Below, piece by piece: positions 1 to 9,204 of a DNA stretch of 64,000 nucleotides. The notes beneath the pieces are model-generated. The model was not told where the DNA came from. It worked only from the letters and a program-made list of their open reading frames with translations, and searched no databases. Made by a program: the position numbers and the translations under genes. This DNA is from Mucilaginibacter mali (lineage in GTDB: Bacteria; Bacteroidota; Bacteroidia; Sphingobacteriales; Sphingobacteriaceae), in assembly GCF_013283875.1 (NCBI RefSeq), contig NZ_CP054139.1, forward strand, positions 4,712,001 to 4,776,000, read 5' to 3'. Each line of letters starts with the position of its first letter. Positions within the stretch are counted from its first letter, which is position 1.

Positions 1-341
1 CCTATCTTGTTATAGTCGTCGCTGTTTAAGTTGGCAGTTGGGGTGATACGCACGTTCAGATCCTGCGCGGGCGTGGTTTTATCGGTAGTACCTTCAACGG
101 CTACGTCCGAGAAGATATCCTCGGTAAGCATCGGCGCCGAATCGCCAAAAAACTCGATACGCTCGTTTTGGTTCATATATTCCACCGCCGATTTAAATGC
201 CGCCGGAGTAGTAAGCGTTACGTCAGGCGTAAACTTCGATGGTGCTTCGGGCACCAGGTCGCTCCTTTTTGTACAACCATCGGTAATAATAACAGCCGCT
301 AATGTTAGCACTGCTATGATACTTTTGTTTATCTTTTTCAT
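1..341 (-). CDS. SusD/RagB-family outer-membrane lipoprotein, N-terminal part
   Basis: The reading frame starts at the ATG at 341-339 and runs off the left edge of the window, so only about 113 residues are visible. It begins MKKINKSIIAVLTLAAVI and has a probable lipidated cysteine at residue 23 (TDGC), typical of an exported lipoprotein. It follows a SusC gene by 21 bp on the same strand, which is the standard susC-susD order. In this family the SusD partner caps the SusC barrel at the cell surface and helps capture glycans. The visible part carries no catalytic motif. The SusD assignment rests on the lipoprotein start, the position and the acidic helical N-terminus (residues 50-75); the TPR-like core lies outside the window. 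Confidence 0.8.
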   Translation of the reverse strand, partial: MKKINKSIIAVLTLAAVIITDGCTKRSDLVPEAPSKFTPDVTLTTPAAFKSAVEYMNQNERIEFFGDSAPMLTEDIFSDVAVEGTTDKTTPAQDLNVRITPTANLNSDDYNKI

Positions 342-362
342 ATTCACAATTCTTTAATTCGG

Positions 363-3300
363 TTAAAAAGTCACGTTTATACCAGCCGTTACGATACGTG
401 GTGTAGGGCCCGAGTTTTGCGGATCCCAGAACTCCCAGCCTGTTAAAACGTAAGCATTGTTTGAGTTAACAAACACTCTTGCACTTTGCATACCTAAGCG
501 CTGTACCAATTTCTTATCTAAAGTATAAGCCAGTGATACCGTATTAACCCTTACAAATGACGACTTGCGGAACACGTTGATAGTGGTACCACTTGAACCA
601 GAGTTAAGACGGGCGTAATCGTTGATCGGGTTATCGGCAGTCCAGTAAGGCAGGATGTACGAACTTTGACGTGCGAAACCTACACTCCCGGGGTTGTTTT
701 TAGCCTCGTTAAATGTAGATAGCTGTCCCATAGCCGATACCAGCAGGAATGAAAAATCAAAGTTTTTCAGGAAATTGAAATCGTTACGTAGCGACCAGTT
801 GAACTGCGGCGTACGCGAGCCCAGGAACTGCTTATCAGCATCGGTAAATTTATAATCGCCGTCCACATCCTGTAACTTAAAGTCGCCCGGGCGTAAACCA
901 GCACCTACGTATTTAGCCATTTCGGCAGTTTCATTAGCCTGCCATACGCCCAGTATGCGATAATCCCATACAGAGCTGATATCATGACCAATGAACCATC
1001 CATTGCCGGTATCATCGTTTTCTTTAGTAACAGTATTCCCACTTGCATCGGTAGTAGTAGCCGGGCCATACAGGTGAACGATCTTGTTACGGTTAACAAA
1101 GAAAGTTGCGCTTGATGTCCAGTTGAAATTACGGCTGTTGATGTTTTTGGTATTAACAGATACCTCGAAGCCTTTATTATTAACCTCGCCAATATTGGTT
1201 AACGAACCGGCGCCGGCGCCAAAGCCCTGTATAGTCAATAACGTACGGTTAACGATCAGGTCGGTAGTTTTACGGTTGTAAACATCAAAGCTACCGTTAA
1301 TACGGTCGTGCAGGATAGACCAGTCTAAACCAAGGTTGATACCTGTGGTGCGCTCCCATTTAAGGTTAGGGTTTTGCAGCGAGCTGGCATATAACGATAC
1401 GTTGTTGGTTACCGTACCCGATGAGCTTACGGTTGGATATTTGGCAGTGCTGATCAGGGCCAGGGCCAGCGATGGATCGGCAGTACCTGTTGCCAGGCGG
1501 TTACCGTTAACACCGTAGCTTACGCGCAATTTGGCATAGTTTAACCAGTCGAAAGTTTTGGTCTTCATAAACTTCTCGTCGCTTAGTACCCAGGCTACAG
1601 CTCCCGTAGGATAGGTAGAGCGTGGGAACTGTAAGCCAAATGGCGAAAAGCCATCGCGACGTACCGAAGCGGTCAGCATGTAACGGCCCATCAAAGTATA
1701 GTTTAAACGGCCCATTATCGCATCGGCATTGTAAACGCGGTCGTCGCTGCTTTCCACAGGCAATATACCCGCGCCAATGCTGTGGTACCCTAACACATCG
1801 CTTGGGGTAAGGCCCGAGTTAGATGTATTGGTATACCAGGTTTGGTATTTTTCTTTTTCCAATAATGCGGTTATATCAATATTGTGTATACCGCCAAAGG
1901 TTTTGTTCCAGGTTAATAAGTTATCCAGAATGTACTTATACCTGTTTTCCATACTGCGCGAAGCTTCACCACCGGCTAACTCATTAGGGTTGGCAACAGG
2001 GATAAAGTTAAAGTTACGGTACGATTCGATATCGGGTGCGAAGTTCAATTGGTACTGGATCCCGAGAGGCAACCTTAATTTAGCATAAAGGTTGGCAAAC
2101 AAAGTATTTTGTATGGCTACGGTTTGGTTATAATAGGTAGCCAGGAAAGGGTTACGCTGGTTCAAACCGCTGTCATCGGTATCAATACGGCGCAGTGTAA
2201 CGCCATCGGCCAGGTAAAAATCACCATAAGGCGATGAGTTGATGATCTGGGTCCAGTCGGCCTGGTTACCACCTTCATCCCTGCTGGCAAACTGCGTGCT
2301 CATGCCCACGGTCAGGAATTTTGCGGCTTTACCTTCCAGGTTAACACGGGCGCGATAGTTTTTATATTCGCCACCCTGTATCAGGTTTTGGTTTTTGGTA
2401 TAATTGCCCGACAGATAGTAGCTGGTATTATCGTTACGACCTGATAAGCTGGCGGTATAATCCTGGCGTAAACCGGTACGGAAAACCAGTTTTGCCCAGT
2501 CGGTGGTTTTACCGGCATTGTAGTTAGCTATCTCGTTATTTTGCAAGCCTAAACGCTGTAACCAAACAGTAGTAGGGTCGCCGGTTGATGTACCCATGAA
2601 TTGCGCCAGGGTAACACCATCGGGCAGGGCGTTAGGGTTGCTATAATAGTAATAAGGGTTGTTAACGTTTGATGCGCGTGCACCATCGGCCCGCCAGGCC
2701 AAAAAGCCTTCCGGTCCATAAAACTTCTGGTTCTTTTCTAATTGCTCAAAACCCACGTTCATGTTCAGGTTAATTTGCGGCGCGCCCAGCTTACCTTTTT
2801 TGGTAGTGATGGCCACCACACCCGCAGCCGAAGCCGAACCGTATACAGCCAGCGCACTCGCGTCGCGCAGTACGTCTACACGTTCAATATCGTTAGGGTT
2901 AATGTCGGCCATTTGTCCCTGGTAAACCACACCATCTAATACGATCAATGGCGATGAACTGGCTGTTAAGGTAGCTTTACCGCGTATCTGCAAATCGCCG
3001 GTGCCGCCACCTTTTGGCGATACGTTCAGCGCTACGGTGATACCGGCTACGTTACCTTTGATCAGGTCGGCAATGCTGGCGGGGTTTTCCACCTCCAGCT
3101 TTTCGGCCTTTACGCTGGTAATGGCGCCGGTAACATCTTTTTGCGCGCGGGTACCATAGCCAATAACCACCACATCCGATAATTGCTTACTGTCATCAGC
3201 CAGTACCGCGTTGATGGTGGTGCGGTTGCCTACCCGTTCTTCGATACTGGTATAACCTACGCTTGAAAACACCAGGGTGTTATTTGCTGCTGCCGATATG

Positions 3301-3479
3301 GTATAGTTACCATTAATATCGCTGGCGGCTGCTTTACCCGTTTCCTTAACCTTTACGGTTGCCCCGGGGATGGGCTGGTTTTTACTGTCCTTCACGGTAC
3401 CCTTCACGTTTATTTGCGCAAAGGAGTACATGCAGGCAGTGAGTAAAACAGTAATAAGGAGAGTAATTTGTTTTTTCAT
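363..3479 (-). CDS. SusC/RagA-family TonB-dependent outer-membrane receptor
   Basis: A 1038-residue protein, the usual SusC length. It has a signal peptide (residues 1-22, ending SFA), a carboxypeptidase-regulatory-like beta domain (about 24-105, with the GTVKD and GATVKVK motifs), then a TonB plug domain starting near VVVIGYGT (about 105) and containing IRGKATL, LIVLDGV and the IERVDVLRDASA segment. The rest is a 22-strand-type barrel ending in an aromatic-terminated strand (VTAGINVTF). It imports oligosaccharides across the outer membrane using TonB energy, with the SusD-like protein downstream as lid. No anti-sigma or STN domain is present at the N-terminus, so sigma/anti-sigma control is not evident. 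It lies head-away from the GH30-GH5 operon and probably serves the same glucan locus. Confidence 0.95.
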   Translation of the reverse strand: MKKQITLLITVLLTACMYSFAQINVKGTVKDSKNQPIPGATVKVKETGKAAASDINGNYTISAAANNTLVFSSVGYTSIEERVGNRTTINAVLADDSKQLSDVVVIGYGTRAQKDVTGAITSVKAEKLEVENPASIADLIKGNVAGITVALNVSPKGGGTGDLQIRGKATLTASSSPLIVLDGVVYQGQMADINPNDIERVDVLRDASALAVYGSASAAGVVAITTKKGKLGAPQINLNMNVGFEQLEKNQKFYGPEGFLAWRADGARASNVNNPYYYYSNPNALPDGVTLAQFMGTSTGDPTTVWLQRLGLQNNEIANYNAGKTTDWAKLVFRTGLRQDYTASLSGRNDNTSYYLSGNYTKNQNLIQGGEYKNYRARVNLEGKAAKFLTVGMSTQFASRDEGGNQADWTQIINSSPYGDFYLADGVTLRRIDTDDSGLNQRNPFLATYYNQTVAIQNTLFANLYAKLRLPLGIQYQLNFAPDIESYRNFNFIPVANPNELAGGEASRSMENRYKYILDNLLTWNKTFGGIHNIDITALLEKEKYQTWYTNTSNSGLTPSDVLGYHSIGAGILPVESSDDRVYNADAIMGRLNYTLMGRYMLTASVRRDGFSPFGLQFPRSTYPTGAVAWVLSDEKFMKTKTFDWLNYAKLRVSYGVNGNRLATGTADPSLALALISTAKYPTVSSSGTVTNNVSLYASSLQNPNLKWERTTGINLGLDWSILHDRINGSFDVYNRKTTDLIVNRTLLTIQGFGAGAGSLTNIGEVNNKGFEVSVNTKNINSRNFNWTSSATFFVNRNKIVHLYGPATTTDASGNTVTKENDDTGNGWFIGHDISSVWDYRILGVWQANETAEMAKYVGAGLRPGDFKLQDVDGDYKFTDADKQFLGSRTPQFNWSLRNDFNFLKNFDFSFLLVSAMGQLSTFNEAKNNPGSVGFARQSSYILPYWTADNPINDYARLNSGSSGTTINVFRKSSFVRVNTVSLAYTLDKKLVQRLGMQSARVFVNSNNAYVLTGWEFWDPQNSGPTPRIVTAGINVTF

Positions 3480-3581
3480 AATTTAATTTTTGGTTGGTAA
3501 TTAATTAAGATCAGGATCATGCGATCTGAAAATTGGCATACCGTGGGTACCGGACCTGGTCCATCGCCCGCGTTTGCAGGA

Positions 3582-3595
3582 TAACCTGCAGGTTA
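3582..3595. promoter_or_regulatory. Perfect 14-bp palindrome upstream of susC
   Basis: TAACCTGCAGGTTA is self-complementary and lies about 105 bp before the susC ATG, with two other small inverted repeats near 3547-3560. It could be an operator for a dimeric regulator, possibly the zinc-ribbon protein encoded next door, or part of a leader hairpin. This is inference from symmetry and position only. Confidence 0.3.
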
Positions 3596-3850
3596 CGGAA
3601 AGGGGCTTTTCATGAAGTGCTTAAAGTGTTTTTGTTGTTTTTTAGTAATAACTGGTGAGGTAAATTTAAAGGCTTTTGAAGCTAAAAAACAAGAAAAAAA
3701 TTCACATAAATAACTGATAATTAGACATTTATAAAATTTTTGATACGCTTGATGCGCATTGGCTAAATTTTTAAAAAATTGCCTGCACGGCTCAAAAATG
3801 CCATTTTATGCATATAAGCCTTAATTGGGCTGATACGCTTACCGCACAAT

Positions 3851-3873
3851 AAAAAAAGCCCCTTGCAGGGCTT
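3851..3873 (-). terminator. Rho-independent terminator downstream of the sensor-like gene
   Basis: Read on the minus strand, AAGCCC and GGGCTT arms with a short loop are followed by a run of seven T. It lies about 120 bp past the stop codon of the 3992-5920 gene and before susC, and would insulate susC from upstream transcription. Confidence 0.6.
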
Positions 3874-3991
3874 AAAAAAGGCTGAAAAGCGGGCCTTTTC
3901 ATGCCATAAAAGGTTAATAAATTGCCAATAAAAATGAGCCGGGGAGTGCGAAAAATGCGTAAAATAGCGAGAATGAGAGAAAGTGTTATTA

Positions 3992-5920
3992 TTACACTTC
4001 AATAACCAGGCGGCTCCAACCCTGCGTACTTCCCTTTCTACCCTCTTTTTTACGCTCGTTCATGGCCTTTTTTACCCGGATGGAATAGGACCAACAGGTG
4101 CTTTGCCTGATGTCCAGCTTTTCAGATAACTGGTGCGATGAGATGGTACCCTTGCTGGTATACATCAGGTACACCAGGTAAAAGGCTTTATTAATAGGTA
4201 TGCGATTATTGTGAAAAATGGTTTTTTGCAGCGCAGATTCTTCATAAGTGCATTTGGTGCAGCGGCGGCTGTAAGGCATCCTGCCACCGCAATAATTGGT
4301 ATTTGCGCAGCGTGCGCAGGTGTAGCCATTGCTCCACTTCAATTCCGACAGAAACTTGTAACAGGTTTCCTGATCCGGGTATTTGGCGCTGAATTCTTCA
4401 AAGCTTAATTCCTTTGATAGGGCCCTGTCGTCGGTAACCTTTTCAATATTAGTTTTCAGCTGAATATTATCTTTTTGAAGCAACAGGTTCATCCGGTGTA
4501 TCTCTTCGGCCTGTTCTTCCAGCTTCTCGTTTTTGGCCAGTAATTCCTCGTTCTGCTCCTCAATAATATGCGCCTGCTTCATCAGTTCTTCCGATTTTTG
4601 GATCACTTCAGAAGTTCGTATTCGCACCTGGTGCTCCAGTTCCCGGTTAATGGAATCCTTCAGTTCAACGTTTATTTCCATTTGCCTGATGGTCTCTTCC
4701 TGCGCAGCATCCTTATCCTTACGCAGCAATCGCACCTGGTCGCCAATAGAAAAGGACAGGAATACCATCTCCAAAATAAAAGACAGACTTAAGCTGTAGT
4801 GCCCCAGCACCCGGTTTACCACGCCGATATTAAGGCCAAGCACCGTAGCCAGTTTTATGATCAGGCCCAGGAACAGGAAGGTATAGCCCAGCACAAAAAA
4901 ACGGGCAGGCTTAAAGCCCCTGCTCCAAACGGTAATACCGGTAAAAAAGCAGATGGCCAGCGTTATCGAATCGACGAATTTATAAATGAACAGCCCCCTG
5001 TTAAAGAAAAAGCAATAAACAAAATAAACGGTACGTATAATTAATACAACGTTGATGAGCTTATACAAAAGCGGCGCCCGCATTTTTACCTGCAGCAGCT
5101 CCTTGGTAAACTCGAGCGCAAACGCACTGAGAAAGAACAGGGCCACCCCATAAGCGTATTCGTTCCAGTTTGACCAGGTTGGCCAAATGTATTGGAAGGC
5201 GATACCGTCCACGCTCATCTCGTAAAAGCCTACACTTAATATGTACATTACATAATAAAGGTATTGCAGCCGCTTCACCGCTATAAACATCAGCAGGTTG
5301 TGGAAGCAAAAGATGAGGATCATTCCGTAGAACAACCCATAGGTGATATACTCGGTAAGGGCGTAATGAATAAAGTAATCGACCGTACGGTATACGATGA
5401 TCACGTTCACCTGTTCTTTAGAATGTACCCTGAAGTAATAGGTATACTCGCCCGGCCGGCGATCGTAAATGGTAAACTCAAAGTTTTTATGGCGATATAA
5501 ACGGTCGATAAATTTATACCGGGCGCCGGCTTTGGTGGCCACGTATTTGCCGTTAGTATCCGGGATGTAGGCGATGATATCATCGGTAGTCTGGTCGAAA
5601 AACTCGATGAGGTTGGTTTTGTGAATAAGGGTGCTATCAAACCGCACCTTCACCTTATACCAATACCACGATTTGAGGTTATAATTCTGCGGATAGTAGC
5701 CCGGATTATTGGCGAATTTATTTTGGAAGCCGGGCGACAGGACCTGGTCGAGTGTAAAAGTGCCCTTTTTATCCTCCAGCAATTTGATCTCCTGCTGCCC
5801 AAACAAATGCTCGAACACGCTGCTATCTACCTGTAACACCTTTTGCGCCAGCAGTAGTTTTACCGGCAAAAGCATCAACACAAAAATTACAACAAGTTTT
5901 TTAAGTACACTTCCTGTCAT
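3992..5920 (-). CDS. 7TMR-DISM membrane sensor fused to an IS1595-type zinc-ribbon/HTH domain
   Basis: The 642-residue protein has four visible parts. A signal peptide (1-25, ending LLLAQ) leads into a periplasmic beta domain of the 7TMR-DISMED2 type (about 30-170). A seven-helix 7TMR-DISM membrane region follows (about 190-395). A long heptad-rich coiled coil occupies about 395-500. The C-terminal part (about 503-630) resembles the N-terminal zinc ribbon of IS1595-family transposases: FEEFSAKYPDQETC, then CARC (C535, C538) and CTKC (C554, C557), then a helical stretch with SSHQLSEKLDIRQSTCW, which looks like a helix-turn-helix. The DDE nuclease domain of a transposase is absent. DISM receptors normally carry a kinase, cyclase or LytTR output; here the output is probably DNA binding. 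Its place between susC and the divergent GH30 operon suggests a carbohydrate-responsive membrane-tethered regulator. The domains are clear by eye; the regulatory role is inferred. Confidence 0.85.
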   Translation of the reverse strand: MTGSVLKKLVVIFVLMLLPVKLLLAQKVLQVDSSVFEHLFGQQEIKLLEDKKGTFTLDQVLSPGFQNKFANNPGYYPQNYNLKSWYWYKVKVRFDSTLIHKTNLIEFFDQTTDDIIAYIPDTNGKYVATKAGARYKFIDRLYRHKNFEFTIYDRRPGEYTYYFRVHSKEQVNVIIVYRTVDYFIHYALTEYITYGLFYGMILIFCFHNLLMFIAVKRLQYLYYVMYILSVGFYEMSVDGIAFQYIWPTWSNWNEYAYGVALFFLSAFALEFTKELLQVKMRAPLLYKLINVVLIIRTVYFVYCFFFNRGLFIYKFVDSITLAICFFTGITVWSRGFKPARFFVLGYTFLFLGLIIKLATVLGLNIGVVNRVLGHYSLSLSFILEMVFLSFSIGDQVRLLRKDKDAAQEETIRQMEINVELKDSINRELEHQVRIRTSEVIQKSEELMKQAHIIEEQNEELLAKNEKLEEQAEEIHRMNLLLQKDNIQLKTNIEKVTDDRALSKELSFEEFSAKYPDQETCYKFLSELKWSNGYTCARCANTNYCGGRMPYSRRCTKCTYEESALQKTIFHNNRIPINKAFYLVYLMYTSKGTISSHQLSEKLDIRQSTCWSYSIRVKKAMNERKKEGRKGSTQGWSRLVIEV

Positions 5921-6135
5921 TTTATTAAAAAGGGGTTAATAATCGCCACTAAACTAACCATTCCTGTCAAATTTTTCGCATGAGATTAAAGCGTATCAAC
6001 TTTTGTGCATAAAAGCGCTCCTGCTCTTGTTTTTTACAGCTATCCCGATAATTATTTATATAAATGCACTTGTGTTTATTCCGTATTACGCACAATCATA
6101 ACACATTAATTATCAATAATATATACAAAATTTCA

Positions 6136-6168
6136 TTTGTGGGTTAGCATATTTTTTCGATAGTTTTG
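6136..6168 (+). promoter_or_regulatory. Bacteroidota-type promoter of the GH30-GH30-GH5 operon
   Basis: TTTG at 6136-6139, a 21-bp spacer and TAGTTTTG at 6161-6168 match the TTTG/TAnnTTTG consensus exactly. Transcription would start near 6173, leaving a leader of about 155 nt before the GH30 ATG at 6331. The rest of the 410-bp gap (5921-6330) is AT-rich and shows no other recognisable element. An in-frame upstream extension of the GH30 frame from 6166 overlaps this promoter and is not used. Confidence 0.7.
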
Positions 6169-6330
6169 GCTTACATAACCAAAGTTACAGGTGAGGGTAA
6201 CACAATCTTCACTCATTTAACCAGTTTATTAAACCAGGTAGGCCTGTTTGTTATACGGATGCACAAGCACACCCGGCCTGGAAATTGTGCAATTTTTAAA
6301 CCGATTATTTTTATACCAAGCTATATATAC

Positions 6331-7779
6331 ATGAAGAGCCACACGCTTAAACCACTTCTGCTATCTGCCCTGTTGCTGCCAGCCATCTACGCCGGCGCGC
6401 AAACGCCTTTTAATGCCAAAAGTGTTGAGGTATACACCACTGCCCAAAACACCGATTACCGCATTACCAAAACCGAGACCATCAATTTTGAAAGCAAACC
6501 GCAACCGCTGGAAACAGAGCTATCGGTATTTGTAGACCCGGCACGTAAATTCCAAACCATGGTAGGTATTGGCGGCGCTTTGACCGATGCATCGGCCGAG
6601 ACCTTTTATAAACTGCCCAAGAATAAGCAGAAAGAATTAATGACCGCCTACTACGACCCCAAGAATGGCATTGGTTATACCCTGGGCCGCACCAATATAC
6701 AAAGCTGCGATTTTAGCAGCGATAGCTATGCTTACGTTGCCGATAACGATGCCTCGCTGAAAAGCTTCAACATCAGCCACGACCTGAAATACCGTGTGCC
6801 TTTTATTAAAGAAGCCATTAAGGCGGCGGGCGGCAAGCTGACCATGTTCGCCAGCCCATGGAGCCCACCCGCCTGGATGAAAAGCAATAACGATATGCTG
6901 CACGGCGGTAAACTGAAAGAGGCATACGCGCAGGCCTGGGCCAATATGTTCGTAAAGTTCATCGGTGCTTACAAAAAGCAGGGCATCCCGATCTGGGGCG
7001 TTACCGTGCAGAACGAGCCGATGGCTACGCAAAAATGGGAATCGTGCATATTTACGGCCGATGAGGAGCGCCTGTTTGTGAAGAACCACCTGGGGCCAAC
7101 CTTCCATACACAAGGTTTGGCCAACACCAAAATTATTGCCTGGGACCATAACCGCGACATGGTTTACCAGCGCGCCAGCAATATGCTGGAAGACCCGGAA
7201 GCCGCTAAATATATTTGGGGCATTGGCTACCACTGGTACGAAACCTGGACCGGCAGCACCATGCGTTTTGATAACGTTAAACGTGTTAACGAGGCCTTCC
7301 CCAATAAGCACCTGATCTTTACGGAGGGCTGTGTAGAAAAATTCAATATAGACAAGGTGAACGATTGGGCGCTGGGCGAAAAGTACGGTTACTCGCTCAT
7401 CAACGACTTTAACGCAGGCACCTGCGGCTGGACCGACTGGAACATCCTGCTTGATGAAAAGGGCGGCCCTAACCATGTGGGTAACTTCTGCTTTGCGCCG
7501 GTTATTGGCGATACGCAGACCGGCAAGCTGATCTATACCAATGCTTATTATTACCTGGGCCAGTTCTCTAAATTTGTTAAGCCCGGCTCGCGCCGCATAG
7601 CGGCTGCTTCAAGCAGGGATAAGCTGAGCAGCACCGCTTTTATTAATGCCGATGGCAAACTGGTAGTTGTGGTAATGAACAGCACCGACGATAAAGTGCC
7701 TTACTTTTTATGGATAAAAGGCAAGGCCGCCAAACTGACCAGTCTGCCACATTCCATAGCTACCCTTATCGTATCGTAA
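6331..7779 (+). CDS. GH30-family glycoside hydrolase (probable beta-1,6-glucanase/glucosidase)
   Basis: The chosen ATG at 6331 begins a proper signal peptide (MKSHTLKPLLLSALLLPAIYAGAQ) and gives 482 residues. The GH30 pattern is complete: GIGGALTDASAE near 79-90, FASPWSPPAWMK near 173-184, acid/base E229 in VQNEP and nucleophile E332 in FTEGC, with a C-terminal beta-sandwich (about 410-482). GH30 enzymes use a retaining mechanism. Subfamily 3 members in Bacteroidota hydrolyse beta-1,6-glucan, while others act on glucosylceramide or xylan, so the substrate is inferred from the neighbours. It is first in an operon; its stop TAA overlaps the next gene's start (TAATG), which indicates translational coupling. 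It is probably periplasmic or cell-surface. Confidence 0.92.
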   Translation: MKSHTLKPLLLSALLLPAIYAGAQTPFNAKSVEVYTTAQNTDYRITKTETINFESKPQPLETELSVFVDPARKFQTMVGIGGALTDASAETFYKLPKNKQKELMTAYYDPKNGIGYTLGRTNIQSCDFSSDSYAYVADNDASLKSFNISHDLKYRVPFIKEAIKAAGGKLTMFASPWSPPAWMKSNNDMLHGGKLKEAYAQAWANMFVKFIGAYKKQGIPIWGVTVQNEPMATQKWESCIFTADEERLFVKNHLGPTFHTQGLANTKIIAWDHNRDMVYQRASNMLEDPEAAKYIWGIGYHWYETWTGSTMRFDNVKRVNEAFPNKHLIFTEGCVEKFNIDKVNDWALGEKYGYSLINDFNAGTCGWTDWNILLDEKGGPNHVGNFCFAPVIGDTQTGKLIYTNAYYYLGQFSKFVKPGSRRIAAASSRDKLSSTAFINADGKLVVVVMNSTDDKVPYFLWIKGKAAKLTSLPHSIATLIVS

Positions 7780-9182
7780 TGATGAAAGCCCGTATCATTC
7801 TTGCATCGCTTTTACTGGCCGGACTAAATAGCCTGGCGCAAAAAAGCCCGGTTACGCTGTGGTTGACCAATGCCGATAAGTCGGCGATGTTTCAGCAGCA
7901 AAAGCAAACGCTGAAGTTCGAACTGAAGGACGCAAACGACCATCCATCCATCACTGTGGATGACGGCACCACCTATCAACCCATCGATGGTTTTGGCTTC
8001 GCCTTGACGGGTGGTAGTGCTATGCACATCATCCGCATGAGCAAACCGGCACGGGCGGCGCTGTTAAAAGAATTATTCGCTTATGATGATAACAACATTG
8101 GTGTAAGCTACCTGCGCTTAAGTATCGGCGCGTCGGATCTGAACGAGAAAGTTTTTTCGTACGATGATATGCCCGCGGGAGAGACCGACCCCAAACTGGC
8201 CCATTTTGACCTGGGGCCTGATAAAGCCGATGTGATACCGGTGCTGAAAGAGATACTGGCTATCAACCCTAAAATAAAGATACTGGGTTCGCCATGGTCG
8301 GCACCTGCGTGGATGAAAACCAATGGCGATACGCGTGGCGGCGCGCTAAAGCCCGAATATTATCAGGCCTATGCCGATTACCTGGTGAAGTATATTAAAG
8401 CCTATAAAACCTTAGGTATTACCATAGATGCCATCACCGTACAGAACGAACCGCTGAACCCCAAGAATAACCCCAGCATGATGATGCAGGCGCACGAACA
8501 GGCCGACTTCATCAAAAACAATTTAGGCCCGGCGTTCCAGTCGGCAGGGATAAAAAGCCGCATTATTCTGTACGATCATAACTGCGACCGCCCCGATTAT
8601 GCCGATTCGATACTGACCGATAAAGCTGCCGCTAAATATGTGGATGGCTCGGGCTTTCACCTATATGGCGGAAAGATAGAAGTGATGACTGACCTGCACA
8701 ACAAGTACCCCGAGAAGAACCTCTACTTCACCGAGCAGATGGTGATAGAGAAGGACGGCAGCCCATCAACCAAAGTGGCCGACCCGGTAAGGCGTTTATT
8801 TATTGGCGCTACCCGCAACTGGAGCCGCAATGTATTGGAATGGAACCTGGCCGCCGATATCAACAACCAACCCCATACCGACCGTGGCGGCTGCCCCATG
8901 TGCCAGGGCACGGTAACCATTGATAAAGACAGCTATACCCGCAACATCGCTTATTATGCCATGGCACACGCATCAAAATTTGTAAGGCCGGGGTCGATGC
9001 GTATCGCATCTAACAATATCGATAACCTGCCTAACGTGGCCTTCATTACGCCGCAGGGTAAAAAGGTGCTAATTGTGACCAATAGCGGCAAAACCGAGCA
9101 AAACTTTAACATTTACAGCAAAGGTAAAATGGTGACCACACAGCTTAAAGCAGGCGCGGTGGGTACTTATACCTGGCAATAA
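7779..9182 (+). CDS. Second GH30-family glycoside hydrolase
   Basis: The start ATG (7779) shares a base with the upstream stop codon; a second ATG follows at 7782, so the protein is 466 or 467 residues. The signal peptide is MMKARIILASLLLAGLNSLA. GH30 signatures are GFGFALTGGSAMHI (71-84), GSPWSAPAWMK (170-180), acid/base E224 in VQNEP and nucleophile E319 in FTEQ. It is a clear paralogue of the upstream enzyme but diverged in the active-site loops: FTEQ replaces FTEGC, and two Cys in GGCPMC sit in the barrel. Two tandem GH30s with different loops suggest two linkages or an endo/exo pair on one beta-glucan. Operon position: second of three, 22 bp before the GH5 gene. Confidence 0.92.
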   Translation: MMKARIILASLLLAGLNSLAQKSPVTLWLTNADKSAMFQQQKQTLKFELKDANDHPSITVDDGTTYQPIDGFGFALTGGSAMHIIRMSKPARAALLKELFAYDDNNIGVSYLRLSIGASDLNEKVFSYDDMPAGETDPKLAHFDLGPDKADVIPVLKEILAINPKIKILGSPWSAPAWMKTNGDTRGGALKPEYYQAYADYLVKYIKAYKTLGITIDAITVQNEPLNPKNNPSMMMQAHEQADFIKNNLGPAFQSAGIKSRIILYDHNCDRPDYADSILTDKAAAKYVDGSGFHLYGGKIEVMTDLHNKYPEKNLYFTEQMVIEKDGSPSTKVADPVRRLFIGATRNWSRNVLEWNLAADINNQPHTDRGGCPMCQGTVTIDKDSYTRNIAYYAMAHASKFVRPGSMRIASNNIDNLPNVAFITPQGKKVLIVTNSGKTEQNFNIYSKGKMVTTQLKAGAVGTYTWQ

Positions 9183-9204
9183 CCTTACATCAACCTACAA
9201 CATT

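Larger units (their letters stand above)
3480..3991. other. Intergenic region upstream of susC
   Basis: This 512-bp gap separates susC from the sensor-like gene; both are on the minus strand. It holds a terminator-like hairpin near 3851-3873, a perfect 14-bp palindrome at 3582-3595 (TAACCTGCAGGTTA) about 105 bp upstream of the susC start, and AT-rich sequence between them that probably contains the susC promoter. I see no exact TTTG/TAnnTTTG pair on the minus strand. A 79-codon frame at 3763-4002 looks random. Confidence 0.6.

Noticed and set aside
3763..4002. 79-codon frame upstream of susC on the minus strand
   Set aside because: It crosses the terminator hairpin and overlaps the 3' end of the sensor-like gene; composition looks random.
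6166..6330. Upstream in-frame extension of the first GH30 gene
   Set aside because: It begins within the promoter, and the ATG at 6331 starts a standard signal peptide.
6637..7476. 279-codon open frame on the minus strand inside the first GH30 gene
   Set aside because: It is antisense to a clear GH30 gene with intact catalytic motifs; its translation has no domain-like pattern.
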